This document shows, in pieces, positions 9,414 to 17,906 of a stretch of DNA of 64,000 nucleotides (within the stretch, counting starts at the first letter, position 1; every line of letters begins with the position of its first letter). This DNA comes from Arthrobacter sp. H-02-3 (lineage in GTDB: Bacteria; Actinomycetota; Actinomycetes; Actinomycetales; Micrococcaceae), in the NCBI RefSeq assembly GCF_003097355.1, contig NZ_PYUI01000001.1:372001-436000 (forward strand), written 5' to 3'. The position numbers and the translations under genes are program-made. A model generated the notes under the pieces. The model had not been told where the DNA came from. It did not search any database and was given only the letters and a program-made list of their open reading frames with translations.

Positions 9414-9486
9414 AGCAACGCGGGGTCAGATATCGCCCATGCAGGGCGGGCAAAGTCACATGGGCGTGAAGTGACCCCGCGTTGCT
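9414..9486. terminator. Compound hairpin downstream of the PhoX-type gene
   Basis: A perfect 15-bp inverted repeat (AGCAACGCGGGGTCA at 9414-9428, complement at 9472-9486) contains a second, nested 8-bp inverted repeat (CGCCCATG at 9434-9441, CATGGGCG at 9459-9466). It sits 15 bases beyond the stop of the minus-strand phosphatase gene and upstream of argS. Termination is the likely role, but there is no T-run. Confidence 0.55.
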
Positions 9487-9501
9487 GTGACCGGAAGGAA
9501 G

Positions 9502-11598
9502 CTAGGCGTCGGCGCGGAGCACCTGGACCACAGACGGGCGCGGGGCGCGCGCCTGGCCTGGCTTCGGCGTCGCTCCGGCAGCGACGTAGTCCGGGAAGTA
9601 GGAGTGCTGGTCGGCGAAGGTGCCTTCCTCCCCAGGGTGCTGAACGGCAACGAAGACCGTCCGTTCGTCGTCGTGGATCACCGGGCCGCAGGTCTCGGCG
9701 TCGCGCGGGACGGCGAGGAACTGCTCCACCTTGCCTCGGTCGGCACCGTCCAGGGTGACCTTGAAGAGCCCGTCGGCATAGCCGATGCTGGACGGCGCAC
9801 CGTCGGTGGAGATCCACAGGTTGCCCACGGAGTCGAAGGCCACGTTGTCCGGGCAGGAGATCGGCGAGACCTGGCTGGGCGGGAATCCGGCGAAGTAGGC
9901 GGCGGAGTTCTTTGCCGGATCCCCGCAGACCATGAGCAGGTTCCAGCCGAACGTGGTGGACGCCTGGTCCCCGGTCTCGGTGATTTCGACGATGTGGCCG
10001 TCGCGGTTCAGGGTGCGGGGGTTAACCTCGGTGGCGCCCTCCTTGCCGGTCTTGCCGCGGTCCGTGTTGTTGGTGCAGACCACATAGACCTTGCCGGTGT
10101 GCGGGCTGGGCTGGACGTCTTCGCAGCGGTCCATCTTCGTGGGGCCAACCTTGTCTGCGGCGAGGCGCGTGTAGACCAGCACTTCCTCCAAGGACATCCC
10201 CGCCACCTTTGACTGCCCGCCCACAACGAGCGGCAGCCATTCGCCGGAGCCGTCGAATGCGCCGTCGGCGGGGAGTTTCCCGGAGCCGTCGAACTCTGCC
10301 GGCGCGGAGTTGCCGGTGAATTTGGCAACGTAGAGGTCGCCCTCCGAGAGCAGCGTCAGGTTGTTCTTGCGGTCCTCCGCCGTCGTGCCGGGGCGGTAGG
10401 TTCCGGCCGAGACGAACTTGTAGAGGTAGTCGAAGCGTTCGTCGTCGCCCATGTAGGCCACCACGTGACCGGACTTGGCGACGATCACGTTGGCGCCCTC
10501 GTGTTTGAAGCGGCCCATCGCGGAGTGCTTGCGGGGCGTGGACGCGGGGTCGAACGGGTCAACTTCCACAATCCAGCCGAAGCGGTTGGCCTCGTTCTCG
10601 TAGCCGGGGTTGCGGGTGTCGAAGCGCGGGTCATCCAGTTCCCACTGGCGCGCGGTGGGCTTGCTGGTCAGTCCGTAACGCTTGTCCGAGTCGGACGTTC
10701 CGGGCGCGGCGAAGTAGCCGTTGAAGTTTTCCTCGCCGGAGAGGATGGTGCCCCATGGTGTGGTTCCGCCGGAGCAGTTGCCCAGGGTGCCCTTGATGGT
10801 CCGGCCGGAGGGATCGGCGGTGGTCTTCAGGAGGGCGGATCCGGCAGCCGGGCCGTCGAGTTCGTAGGTGGTGTCGGTCAGGAAGCGGCGGTTCAGTCCG
10901 GCGCCTTTGACGTAGCTCCAGGGCTTGTTCTTGTTCTTCCGCTCCAGTTCCACGACGGTGAGCCCGTGGGCGGCCCGGCCGATCGCGCGGGTCTGGGCGG
11001 CGTCGAACCCGGCCGGCAGCATGATGTTTTCGTTGGTGTATTCGTGGTTCGTGAAGAGCACTGCCCGGCGGTCCTTGGAGCCGTCGATCGGCAGGATGTC
11101 CGTGTAGTCGTTGTTGTAGCCGAATTGGCGGGCCTGTGCGGCCGCGCTCTGGTGGTCGACGTCGAACGCCGGGGAGTCGTTGAACAGCGGGTCGCCCCAG
11201 CGGATGACCGGTTGCCAGGTGAAGCCGGCGGGGACGGTGAGCTTGTCCACGGCGGCGTCCACCGGCGCGATGGCCGTGAACTGCAGCTTGGATGCACCGA
11301 AGCCGTCTTTGGCGGCGGCCGCGAGGCCCGGGCCGCCGTCGGCCACTGCCGTGCCGGCGGACGTCACTGTGTTGCCGAGGACGACGGCGAGCGCGCCTGC
11401 GGCGCCGAAGCCGAGTGCGGCGCGGCGGGTCATCGTGGCGGAGGCGATGTCCCGGAAGTAGCTGTTGCTGCTGGTGTTGCAGACCTCGCCTGAACAGGCG
11501 TTGTCGCATTTGAGCGCGCACGTGACAGGGCTGCGTTTGCCCTTCGTGTGGCCAAGCATGGGGAGCAGGGAAAAGGTGCGTCCGGAGGATGCGGGCAT
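9502..11598 (-). CDS. PhoX-family alkaline phosphatase (DUF839), Tat-exported
   Basis: A 698-residue predicted secreted phosphatase. The ATG at 11598 is preceded by GGAAGG at good spacing, which decides it over an upstream ATG at 11637. A long N-terminal region (Cys-rich KCDNACSGEVC) precedes a twin-arginine motif TRRAALG (Arg58-Arg59) and a hydrophobic stretch. The mature part has blocks typical of PhoX proteins: RRAVLFTNHEYTNE, GNCSGGTTPWGT, LSGEENFNGYF, YLYKFVS and RCEDVQPSPHTGKVYV. PhoX enzymes hydrolyse phosphate esters with Fe/Ca cofactors. It is monocistronic with a hairpin downstream. A PHO box was not recognised. Confidence 0.88.
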   Translation of the reverse strand: MPASSGRTFSLLPMLGHTKGKRSPVTCALKCDNACSGEVCNTSSNSYFRDIASATMTRRAALGFGAAGALAVVLGNTVTSAGTAVADGGPGLAAAAKDGFGASKLQFTAIAPVDAAVDKLTVPAGFTWQPVIRWGDPLFNDSPAFDVDHQSAAAQARQFGYNNDYTDILPIDGSKDRRAVLFTNHEYTNENIMLPAGFDAAQTRAIGRAAHGLTVVELERKNKNKPWSYVKGAGLNRRFLTDTTYELDGPAAGSALLKTTADPSGRTIKGTLGNCSGGTTPWGTILSGEENFNGYFAAPGTSDSDKRYGLTSKPTARQWELDDPRFDTRNPGYENEANRFGWIVEVDPFDPASTPRKHSAMGRFKHEGANVIVAKSGHVVAYMGDDERFDYLYKFVSAGTYRPGTTAEDRKNNLTLLSEGDLYVAKFTGNSAPAEFDGSGKLPADGAFDGSGEWLPLVVGGQSKVAGMSLEEVLVYTRLAADKVGPTKMDRCEDVQPSPHTGKVYVVCTNNTDRGKTGKEGATEVNPRTLNRDGHIVEITETGDQASTTFGWNLLMVCGDPAKNSAAYFAGFPPSQVSPISCPDNVAFDSVGNLWISTDGAPSSIGYADGLFKVTLDGADRGKVEQFLAVPRDAETCGPVIHDDERTVFVAVQHPGEEGTFADQHSYFPDYVAAGATPKPGQARAPRPSVVQVLRADA

Positions 11599-11756
11599 GG
11601 AGAGACCTTCCAAGGGGTGCGTGCGGTGCGGTGGCACCCACCCTGCCAGCCATGGGCGACGCGAAGCCGTCCCCCGGGTGAAAAACCGGTGAACGGCGCT
11701 GTCCCTTAGCGGAAGACGCTGTGCCCTACCGGCCCCGTGGCCCTACCCGCTGCGCC

Positions 11757-12875
11757 CTACCGGCCGGGCGGGGCGGCCAGCACCGCGTGCACGCGCCGCA
11801 GCCGCTCCAGCCACCAGTCCCGGCGTTCCGGAGAGGCGGCATGAGCGGCCAGGAGCTCCGGCGCCGGGCGGACGTCGCGGAGGGTGATCGCGCCGTCGTC
11901 GGCAACGAGGGAGTCGTGCGTGACGTCCGCGGCGAGCAGGGACACCGTCCCCAGGCCGCAGGCATAGGGCAGCTCCGGCAAGGCGGCGGCGAGGGCCAGC
12001 CCGGCCCGGATTCCCACGGACGTGTCCAGCGCGGAACTCACGACGGCGGGGAGCCCCGCCTGCGCCACAATCTCAAGGGCGCGCCGCACTCCCCCGAGCG
12101 GTGCGACTTTGACCACGATCAGGTCCGCGGCGCCGGCGCGTGCCACCTTGAGGGGGTCGTCCTCCTTGCGCACGCTCTCGTCAGCGGCGATCAGGACGGG
12201 GACGCCGGCGGCCCGGAGCCGGCGGCGGACTTCGGCGAGGCCCGCGATATCAGGCACGGGCTGTTCGGCGTATTCGAGTCCGACGGCGGCGAGCCGCGTC
12301 AGTGCGGTGACGGCCTCGGGCACGTCCCAGCCGCCGTTCGCGTCCACCCGGATCGCGGCATCCGGCAACGCCTCCCGGACGGCCGCCACCCGGGCGGCGT
12401 CGTCGTCGAGGCTCTGGCCGCGCTCGGCAACCTTGACTTTGACCGCGTCCACCCGGCCGAAGCGGGCCAGGACTTCGGGCACCCGGTGTGCCGGCACGGC
12501 AGGCACTGTGGCGTTGACCGGGATGCTGTCCCGCAACGGCGCAGGGAACCCTGACCAGCCGGCCTCGATCGCGGCCGCGAGCCAGCGGGAGGCCTCGGCA
12601 TCCTCATACTCCGGGAAGGGACAGAATTCGCCCCAGCCCAGGGGGCCGCGGAGCAGGAGGGCCTCGCGCTGCAGGATGCCCCGGAACTTCACACGCATCG
12701 GCAGGCTCACCACATGGGAACCGGCAAGGAGCTCATCAAGGCCGGGCAGGGATGCGGCGGAATGTGGCGGTGTGCCGGCGGCAAGGGGGTCCAGGGAATG
12801 TGGATCCAAAGGCTGTGGATCCAAAGGCTGTGGGTCCAGAGAATGGGCGGGCATGATGCCACTGTACTGGGACAC
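11757..12875 (-). CDS. menC: o-Succinylbenzoate synthase MenC
   Basis: Enolase-superfamily enzyme dehydrating SHCHC to o-succinylbenzoate in the menaquinone pathway. The catalytic set is visible: the Lys pair in AVKVKVAERG, metal ligands in RVDANGGWD, YAEQPVPD and IAADESVRKEDD, and the base Lys in LIVVKVAPLGG. From the GTG at 12875 it is 372 residues; Met8 (ATG at 12854) is equally possible. About 30 N-terminal residues are a repetitive LDPQP/LDPHS run encoded by 15-bp tandem repeats and are not part of the enzyme fold, which begins near LPGLDELLAGS. No convincing ribosome-binding site was found for either start. Confidence 0.87.
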   Translation of the reverse strand: MSQYSGIMPAHSLDPQPLDPQPLDPHSLDPLAAGTPPHSAASLPGLDELLAGSHVVSLPMRVKFRGILQREALLLRGPLGWGEFCPFPEYEDAEASRWLAAAIEAGWSGFPAPLRDSIPVNATVPAVPAHRVPEVLARFGRVDAVKVKVAERGQSLDDDAARVAAVREALPDAAIRVDANGGWDVPEAVTALTRLAAVGLEYAEQPVPDIAGLAEVRRRLRAAGVPVLIAADESVRKEDDPLKVARAGAADLIVVKVAPLGGVRRALEIVAQAGLPAVVSSALDTSVGIRAGLALAAALPELPYACGLGTVSLLAADVTHDSLVADDGAITLRDVRPAPELLAAHAASPERRDWWLERLRRVHAVLAAPPGR

Positions 12876-12921
12876 TCTGTACTGGGATGCTCTGGGCTGG
12901 AACGTTCCGGGCTGGGACGCC
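12785..12921. repeat. 15-bp tandem repeats spanning the menC 5' end
   Basis: Four 15-base units run from 12785 to 12844 (two exact copies of GTGGATCCAAAGGCT at 12800-12829, with degenerate copies on either side) inside the menC N-terminus. Four more 15-base units of a different family (CTGTACTGGGACACT-like) run from 12862 to 12921 over the start codon and upstream region. The 15-base period preserves reading frame. Confidence 0.75.
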
Positions 12922-13219
12922 GTGGACCCGTATGCCGGGCTGAGACGCTGTCACGGGACGCGGGCTCGTGATTGGGGCGGGGCCCTTGATTGGGCCGGCG
13001 TCGACTGGGGGTGAGTTCCTGGACCAGGAAACTCGTCTCCGCCGGCCCCGCTCAAGGAGCGTACTGCCGGGGACAAGCCGCGCCGGCACTGTCAACTCTA
13101 CGAATCGCGTTCCGGCGTGGCACGAGTAGTGTGTACTCGTTTTTTGTCCGGACACTACCGTCGCGCCGCGCGCCCGGTCCATCAGGTGGCGTGCAGGGTT
13201 CTGTGGGAGCCTTGATGGC
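12876..13219. other. Intergenic region between divergent menC and PAP2 genes
   Basis: This 344-base gap holds the outer part of the 15-bp repeat array (to 12921) and otherwise no supported gene. A minus-strand open frame crosses it, but it overlaps menC and its only regular feature is the repeat-derived pentapeptide pattern. Promoters for both divergent genes must lie here; I could not assign them. Confidence 0.5.
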
Positions 13220-14290
13220 ATGACTTTTCGGCAGGAACCCACCCCACGGGACCCGTCTGCCCCAGTCTCTGGAACACCAATCCCTGAGACGCAGATCCCG
13301 GAGACGCAGGTCCTTCAGGCCCAGGCGCCCAGGACCTCCGCGCCAGCGGGCCGGGCGCCAAGGACCCGGGCAACGAAGACTCAGGTCCCCAAGACCCGGG
13401 CCGGCGTGACTCCGGATCCGCAGGCGCGGTGGTCCCCGGGCAGGGGCACGGCCGCCCTGTTCGTTCTGGCCACTGTCGCCTGCATCGCCGGGCTGGCCGC
13501 AACGTATTTCTTCTTTGTCCGCACCACCACGGGCCAGTTCATTGACGAGTCCGCCCTTGTGGAAGCGGTGGCGCTCAGCGGAACCGCGGGCAAAGCCGCC
13601 ACCAAGTTGCTGGACTGGCTGCCAGCGCTCTGTGTCGTGATCGCGTCGATCGTGGTCATCTTCGTCACCATTCTGAGGCGACGCTGGGCTGCAGCCGGGA
13701 TCGCGATCGCGGCCTGCGTGGGCGCCAACCTGGCCACGCAGATCCTCAAGGACCTGCTCCCGGTCCGGCCGTACCGCGGCGTCGAGACACTAGAGCTGAA
13801 CTCGCTGCCCTCCGGCCACACCACCATGGCGGCCTCGGCCGCCGCCGCCGTCTTCCTCATGGTCTCGCCGCGCTGGCGGCCTCTTGCCGGCTATTTGGGC
13901 GGCAGTTTCGCCGTCGCCACCGGAGTGTCCACCCTGATCAATCAATGGCACCGCCCTGCCGACGTCATCGCGGCGTTCCTCGTGGTGGGTGCGTTCATGC
14001 TCCCGGCCGGCTGGCTGATCATCCGCACCGGACCGCGCTGGAACGTCTGGGACGGTTATGGGGAGCACTGGGCCTCAGCCAGGATATGGGTGGCGCTCCC
14101 CGTACTCACCGGACTTGCCGCGGCCGGGGTGGCAGCCTACGCCTTGCTGAGCATCGGTCCGGGTGGGCAGGAGATCAGCACCACCAGCTACTTCTGGGCA
14201 GGGACGTCCCTGATTGTCATCGCGGGCTACCTCGCCACTGTCGCGGCCGTGTGGCTGTTCGGCCTTGCCGCACGACGGCGGGACGCGTAG
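13220..14290 (+). CDS. PAP2-family membrane phosphatase
   Basis: A 356-residue integral membrane phosphatase of the PAP2 superfamily, perhaps acting on undecaprenyl or phosphatidyl phosphates. The three catalytic motifs are present: KDLLPVRP, LPSGHTTM and the STLINQWHRPADVI segment carrying the catalytic His and Asp. The arginine of motif three (usually SR) is not obvious. Several transmembrane helices cover roughly residues 75-350. The first 70 residues are hydrophilic and repetitive (IPETQIPETQVLQAQ), encoded partly by 15-bp repeats, and probably lie in the cytoplasm. It is divergent from menC and convergent with an MFS gene. Confidence 0.85.
   Translation: MTFRQEPTPRDPSAPVSGTPIPETQIPETQVLQAQAPRTSAPAGRAPRTRATKTQVPKTRAGVTPDPQARWSPGRGTAALFVLATVACIAGLAATYFFFVRTTTGQFIDESALVEAVALSGTAGKAATKLLDWLPALCVVIASIVVIFVTILRRRWAAAGIAIAACVGANLATQILKDLLPVRPYRGVETLELNSLPSGHTTMAASAAAAVFLMVSPRWRPLAGYLGGSFAVATGVSTLINQWHRPADVIAAFLVVGAFMLPAGWLIIRTGPRWNVWDGYGEHWASARIWVALPVLTGLAAAGVAAYALLSIGPGGQEISTTSYFWAGTSLIVIAGYLATVAAVWLFGLAARRRDA
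13280..13324 (+). repeat. 15-bp tandem repeat in the PAP2 N-terminus
   Basis: Three consecutive 15-base units (ATCCCTGAGACGCAG, a copy with one change, and a degenerate third) encode the IPETQ/IPETQ/VLQAQ run. The period matches that of the array at the 5' end of the divergent menC. Confidence 0.65.
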
Positions 14291-14478
14291 CAGCGAGGGT
14301 GCATAGGCCGCCTGGCTAACCCGGTGGCGCCGTCCGGGGGTGCTTTGACACGGACACGCCGGGGATACTCGGCGTCGCCACCGAAAAGCCCTTCAGAGTG
14401 CCCCCGCACGGAACGCACCCCTGGTGGAGTCGCACCCAAGGGCCGGCCGCCCGGAAACCTGCAGCCAGCGGGAGCAGG

Positions 14479-15693
14479 TCAGTAGTTTCGCCGGTATTTG
14501 AGCCGGGGAATGGTGACGGCGAAGACCACCGCAGCAGCGAAGCCCAGCACTCCGGTGGCGGCCACCCCGGCCCCGAGCGAGACTGCGGCCGTCACGCCGG
14601 AGAGCAGCACGGGTCCGCCGGTAGAGCCGGCATCGGCCATGAAGCGCCAGATGCCGAGGAACTGGCCGCGGCCGGTGTCCGGCGAGAAATCGGCCCCAAG
14701 CGTCATGTTCAGGCCGGAGCTGATGCCGTTGCCGAAGCCGATCAGGAGCGCCGCCAGCATCAGGGAAACGAAGCCGGTGCTGAGCGGGATCAGCACCATG
14801 GCGGTCCCCATGATGAGGGTGGACGGCACGGCCACCCATTGCCGGCCCTTGCGGTCCATGAGCCGTCCCGCCGGGTAGAACACCAGCATGTCGATTGCCC
14901 CGGAGATCCCGTAGATGAGAGAGGCCTGGGTGGGGTCCAGGCCCAGGTGGTCGGCCCATAGCGGGATGACCGCCTGGCGGGAGGCCCGTATCGCGCTGAG
15001 CAGAAGGACCCCGCCTCCAACGGTCAGGAAGACGCCGGCGTGGGACACGGCGATGCTGCGCAGTGTGGGCTGTTGCCGGGGAACGCCGTCCTCGGGCGCC
15101 GGGGCTGCCTCGAGGTCGGGGATGGTGACGGACACGGCTGCCGCGGCGGCCATGGCCACGACGCCGACCCAGTAGGCGCCGGTGATGCCGGCAAACTGCA
15201 TGACGGCGGCGCCGATGAACGGGCCGATGAAGATGCCGATCCTGTTGACGCCGCCGAGCGTGGACAGAGCCCGGGCCCGGAGCATGACCGGCACGGCCTC
15301 TGTCAGATACTTCTGACGTGCCAGGCTGAAGACGCTGGCGGCCATGCCGACCACCACCATCGCCGCAGCCAGCACCCAGAGTCCGCCGGGAAACAGCGGA
15401 GCGACTGCGGCGGCGGCGAGGGCCGCCGCGCTGGCGGCCGCGGCCCCCACGATCGCCCAGCGTTCGCCGAACTTAAGGGTGATCAGGGACGCCGGCAGGT
15501 TGAAGAACCAGGATCCGAGCCCGATCAGCGTGACGATCAGCGCCGCACCGGCCACGGAGGCGCCCAGATCGCGGGCGGACAGGGCGACCACAGGCAGGAT
15601 CGCGCCCTCGCCGAGGCTGAACATGAGAGCCGGTCCGAAGGCGGGGACGGCAATGCTGCGGAGACTGAAGGGGGCGAGTTGTGTTGTGGTCAT
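14479..15693 (-). CDS. MFS transporter
   Basis: Major facilitator superfamily protein with about 12 hydrophobic spans, 404 residues from Met at 15693 (MTTTQLAPF); an upstream ATG at 15711 would add six residues. The first half includes LGSWFFNLPASLITLKFGER, with the loop 2-3-like signature region. The second half includes LMDRKGRQWVAVPS, the equivalent loop of the second half. A long cytoplasmic loop (about residues 180-210, with DLEAAPAPEDG) separates the two halves. The substrate is unknown. It converges with the PAP2 gene and is followed upstream by the GAF-ANTAR gene on the same strand. Confidence 0.82.
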   Translation of the reverse strand: MTTTQLAPFSLRSIAVPAFGPALMFSLGEGAILPVVALSARDLGASVAGAALIVTLIGLGSWFFNLPASLITLKFGERWAIVGAAAASAAALAAAAVAPLFPGGLWVLAAAMVVVGMAASVFSLARQKYLTEAVPVMLRARALSTLGGVNRIGIFIGPFIGAAVMQFAGITGAYWVGVVAMAAAAAVSVTIPDLEAAPAPEDGVPRQQPTLRSIAVSHAGVFLTVGGGVLLLSAIRASRQAVIPLWADHLGLDPTQASLIYGISGAIDMLVFYPAGRLMDRKGRQWVAVPSTLIMGTAMVLIPLSTGFVSLMLAALLIGFGNGISSGLNMTLGADFSPDTGRGQFLGIWRFMADAGSTGGPVLLSGVTAAVSLGAGVAATGVLGFAAAVVFAVTIPRLKYRRNY

Positions 15694-15729
15694 CCCCTTC
15701 ATCCTAGGCACCCCGCGCCCGTCTCCGGT

Positions 15730-16467
15730 TTAGGCGTCGAAGTGGGTGCGGACTTCCTCGCTGGTGAGGTTCCGGAGCACGTCCGCGGCGACTTCTCTCA
15801 GCTTCTGGTTCCGGTTGCTGGACACCCGGGTGAGAATGGCCATGGCCTGCTCCTGGGAGCAGCGGTTCTGGGCCATGATCACGCCGCACGCGAGGTTGAT
15901 AGACGTACGGTTTTCCAGGGCGGCCTGCAGGTCCTCGGCCCGGGACTGGAAGGTCCCAAGCCGCACGGCCAGCCGGAGGGCGCGGCCGGCGAGATCGGCG
16001 AATCCGGCCGCTTCGGCGATGATGTCCTCGGTGAAGAGCCCGGTGTCCGGCGCGAAGAAGTTCAGGGCCGCGGCGGCGTCATCGCCGATTTCCAGCGGGA
16101 CACCCAGCGTGCTGCGGCAGCCGTGGGCTGCGAGCTGGCGCTGGTAGTCGGGCCAGCGGGGATCGGTGTCAACATCCGCGAGCAGGACCAGGGCCTTGGT
16201 CCGCAGCGCCTCGATGCAGGGGCCGTCACCGAGGCTCTGCTCGATGCGGTCCAAGGTGACCGCCCGCGGGCTGCTGCCGGCGACCGTCATGGTCCGCTTC
16301 CGGCGCTGCAACGTGACGCCGCAGTCAATCTCGGCGTCGGCGGTGCGGCTCAACGCAGCAGCCGAGAACGCGGCGAGCCGGCCCAGGAAGTCCTCGACAT
16401 TTTCGGTTCCCAGAAGAAGGTCCTGGAGGTGCAGGGCGGCGTCTTCCCCGATTGAATTGTTGGCCAT
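15730..16467 (-). CDS. GAF-ANTAR domain regulator
   Basis: A 245-residue predicted RNA-binding antiterminator. Residues from about 15 to 165 form a GAF sensor domain (CGVTLQRRKRTMTVAGS, SLGDGPCIEAL, STLGVPLEIG, ALNFFAP). The C-terminal 60 residues, with INLACGVIMAQNRCSQEQA and a following helix, form an ANTAR domain, which binds paired hexanucleotide loops in leader RNAs. The ATG at 16467 gives a complete GAF domain; longer upstream reading is Arg/Pro-rich non-coding-like sequence. ANTAR targets are not evident nearby. It lies 36 bases downstream of the MinD-like gene on the same strand and may share its transcript. Confidence 0.88.
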   Translation of the reverse strand: MANNSIGEDAALHLQDLLLGTENVEDFLGRLAAFSAAALSRTADAEIDCGVTLQRRKRTMTVAGSSPRAVTLDRIEQSLGDGPCIEALRTKALVLLADVDTDPRWPDYQRQLAAHGCRSTLGVPLEIGDDAAAALNFFAPDTGLFTEDIIAEAAGFADLAGRALRLAVRLGTFQSRAEDLQAALENRTSINLACGVIMAQNRCSQEQAMAILTRVSSNRNQKLREVAADVLRNLTSEEVRTHFDA

Positions 16468-16502
16468 GCCTAAATGTACCGCGGCAGCCCGGACGGCCGG
16501 AC

Positions 16503-17789
16503 CTAGACGTAACCGTCCACAATCGCCGCGGCAATCTCCCGGTAGGCGCGCCGCGTTTCGGGGCGGAGCACGTCCAGGGTGACGAGGTCGCCGTCGGCCA
16601 CGCCGCGGTCGTGCGGGACCGCGATCAGCTGCCGGCAAATGCCGGACAGGTGTTCCTCGATCGCGTCCTTGTCCACCCGCGTGGACACCTCGTCCTTGTC
16701 CGTGATGACAACGACGGCGTTGCGCGCCAGGTCCTCGTAGCCGTGGCTGGCCAGCCAGTGGAGGGTGCTGCGGGCGCGCTTGGCGCCGCTGACGGCGTAC
16801 CCGGCCGCGATGATCAGGTTGTCCGCAGATTGCAGGATGCCGCTCATGGCATTGTGCGTGACGCCGGTGCCGCAGTCGATCAGCGCCACCGAGTAGTAGG
16901 CGGAGATGAGCTTGCGGATCCGCAGGTATTCCTCTGCCGTCAGCGAGTCCGACACCTCGGGGTCCTGTTCACCGGCGATGAGGTGGAGCCTGCCGGCATG
17001 GTGCATGTAACGGGCCAGGGCAGTGAGCGAATCGACGGAATCGATGTTCTTGAGCAGGTCCGTGATGGTGCGCGGGCTCTGCTGCTGGTAGATCCCCTCG
17101 CCGAGGGCGCGCTCCACAAGGTCGCCGGAATCAGGGTTGGCGTCAATCGCGCACGGCGGATCGCCGCGGAACTCGGCCAGGGTCAGTCCGACGCCCACCG
17201 TCGTGGAGGTCTTGCCGATACCGCCCTTGAGGCTCAGGACAGCCGTGTTGTAGCTCCCCTGGAGCTGGCGGGAGATGCGCCGGGCGAGCTCGTCCTCTTC
17301 ACGCTGCCGGGCGCTCGGCCCCAGGTTCAGCCCGCCACCGGTCAGCTTGTAAAGGGCGCCGCGGAACCCGCCGATGGGCCGGGGCTTCTGCTCCCGGACA
17401 AAAAGGCCCGGGGAACTGATGAAGTCAGGCACGGGGGCGTCTGCCAGGGCGGCGGCCCGGCTGGCCGAACGGGTGGCGCGGGTCGGCTGGGCAGGCACGG
17501 CAGGAGCAGCCTCGGGGGCAGGCGGTTTCAGGACGGGGTCCTTGGACGGTTTTGCAGGCTGCGGGCGCGCGGGCGCGTCGGCTGCAGCGGCAGCCTCCGC
17601 CCAGGAACTGCTCGGCGCCGTGGGGCGCTGTTCGGCCTGGTTGCTGGAGATGATGGGCATGGTTCCTGTCCAGGCGTCGGAGTCGTCACCGCGGCGGCGG
17701 TCTCTCCGGCGCGGGAGTTGGGCCTGCTCTGCAGCCGCGTCAGCTTCAGGGCGGCCGGTGGCGGTCTTGTTTTCGACCGGTTCTGGCAT
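16503..17789 (-). CDS. MinD/ParA-like P-loop ATPase with long disordered N-terminus
   Basis: A 428-residue protein. Residues 1 to about 125 are Pro/Ala/Arg-rich and probably disordered. The deviant Walker A motif KGGIGKTS lies at 188-195 and is followed by CAIDANPDSGDLVERALGE, VALIDCGTGVTHNAMSG and ADNLIIAAGYAVSGAKRA, which fit the SIMIBI/MinD fold. The layout resembles MinD-like ATPases linked to type VII secretion in actinobacteria (EspI-like), but no ESX genes are in the window, so the role is open; chromosome or polar-organelle positioning is another possibility. It is probably transcribed with the downstream GAF-ANTAR gene. Confidence 0.8.
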   Translation of the reverse strand: MPEPVENKTATGRPEADAAAEQAQLPRRRDRRRGDDSDAWTGTMPIISSNQAEQRPTAPSSSWAEAAAAADAPARPQPAKPSKDPVLKPPAPEAAPAVPAQPTRATRSASRAAALADAPVPDFISSPGLFVREQKPRPIGGFRGALYKLTGGGLNLGPSARQREEDELARRISRQLQGSYNTAVLSLKGGIGKTSTTVGVGLTLAEFRGDPPCAIDANPDSGDLVERALGEGIYQQQSPRTITDLLKNIDSVDSLTALARYMHHAGRLHLIAGEQDPEVSDSLTAEEYLRIRKLISAYYSVALIDCGTGVTHNAMSGILQSADNLIIAAGYAVSGAKRARSTLHWLASHGYEDLARNAVVVITDKDEVSTRVDKDAIEEHLSGICRQLIAVPHDRGVADGDLVTLDVLRPETRRAYREIAAAIVDGYV

Positions 17790-17906
17790 GTTCGTTCCCC
17801 CCAGGGATCACAGCGCAGACCGCTGCAGTGCTCGATTGACATCGTTCAAGGAACAAGTCTAGGGGCAGTGGTGAGCACCCTTACCATCGGATGCCGCAAC
17901 CGGGCC

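Noticed and set aside
12785..12921. Possible CRISPR-like array
   Set aside because: Units are 15 bases, contiguous and partly coding, with no unique spacers of 30-40 bases and no cas genes.
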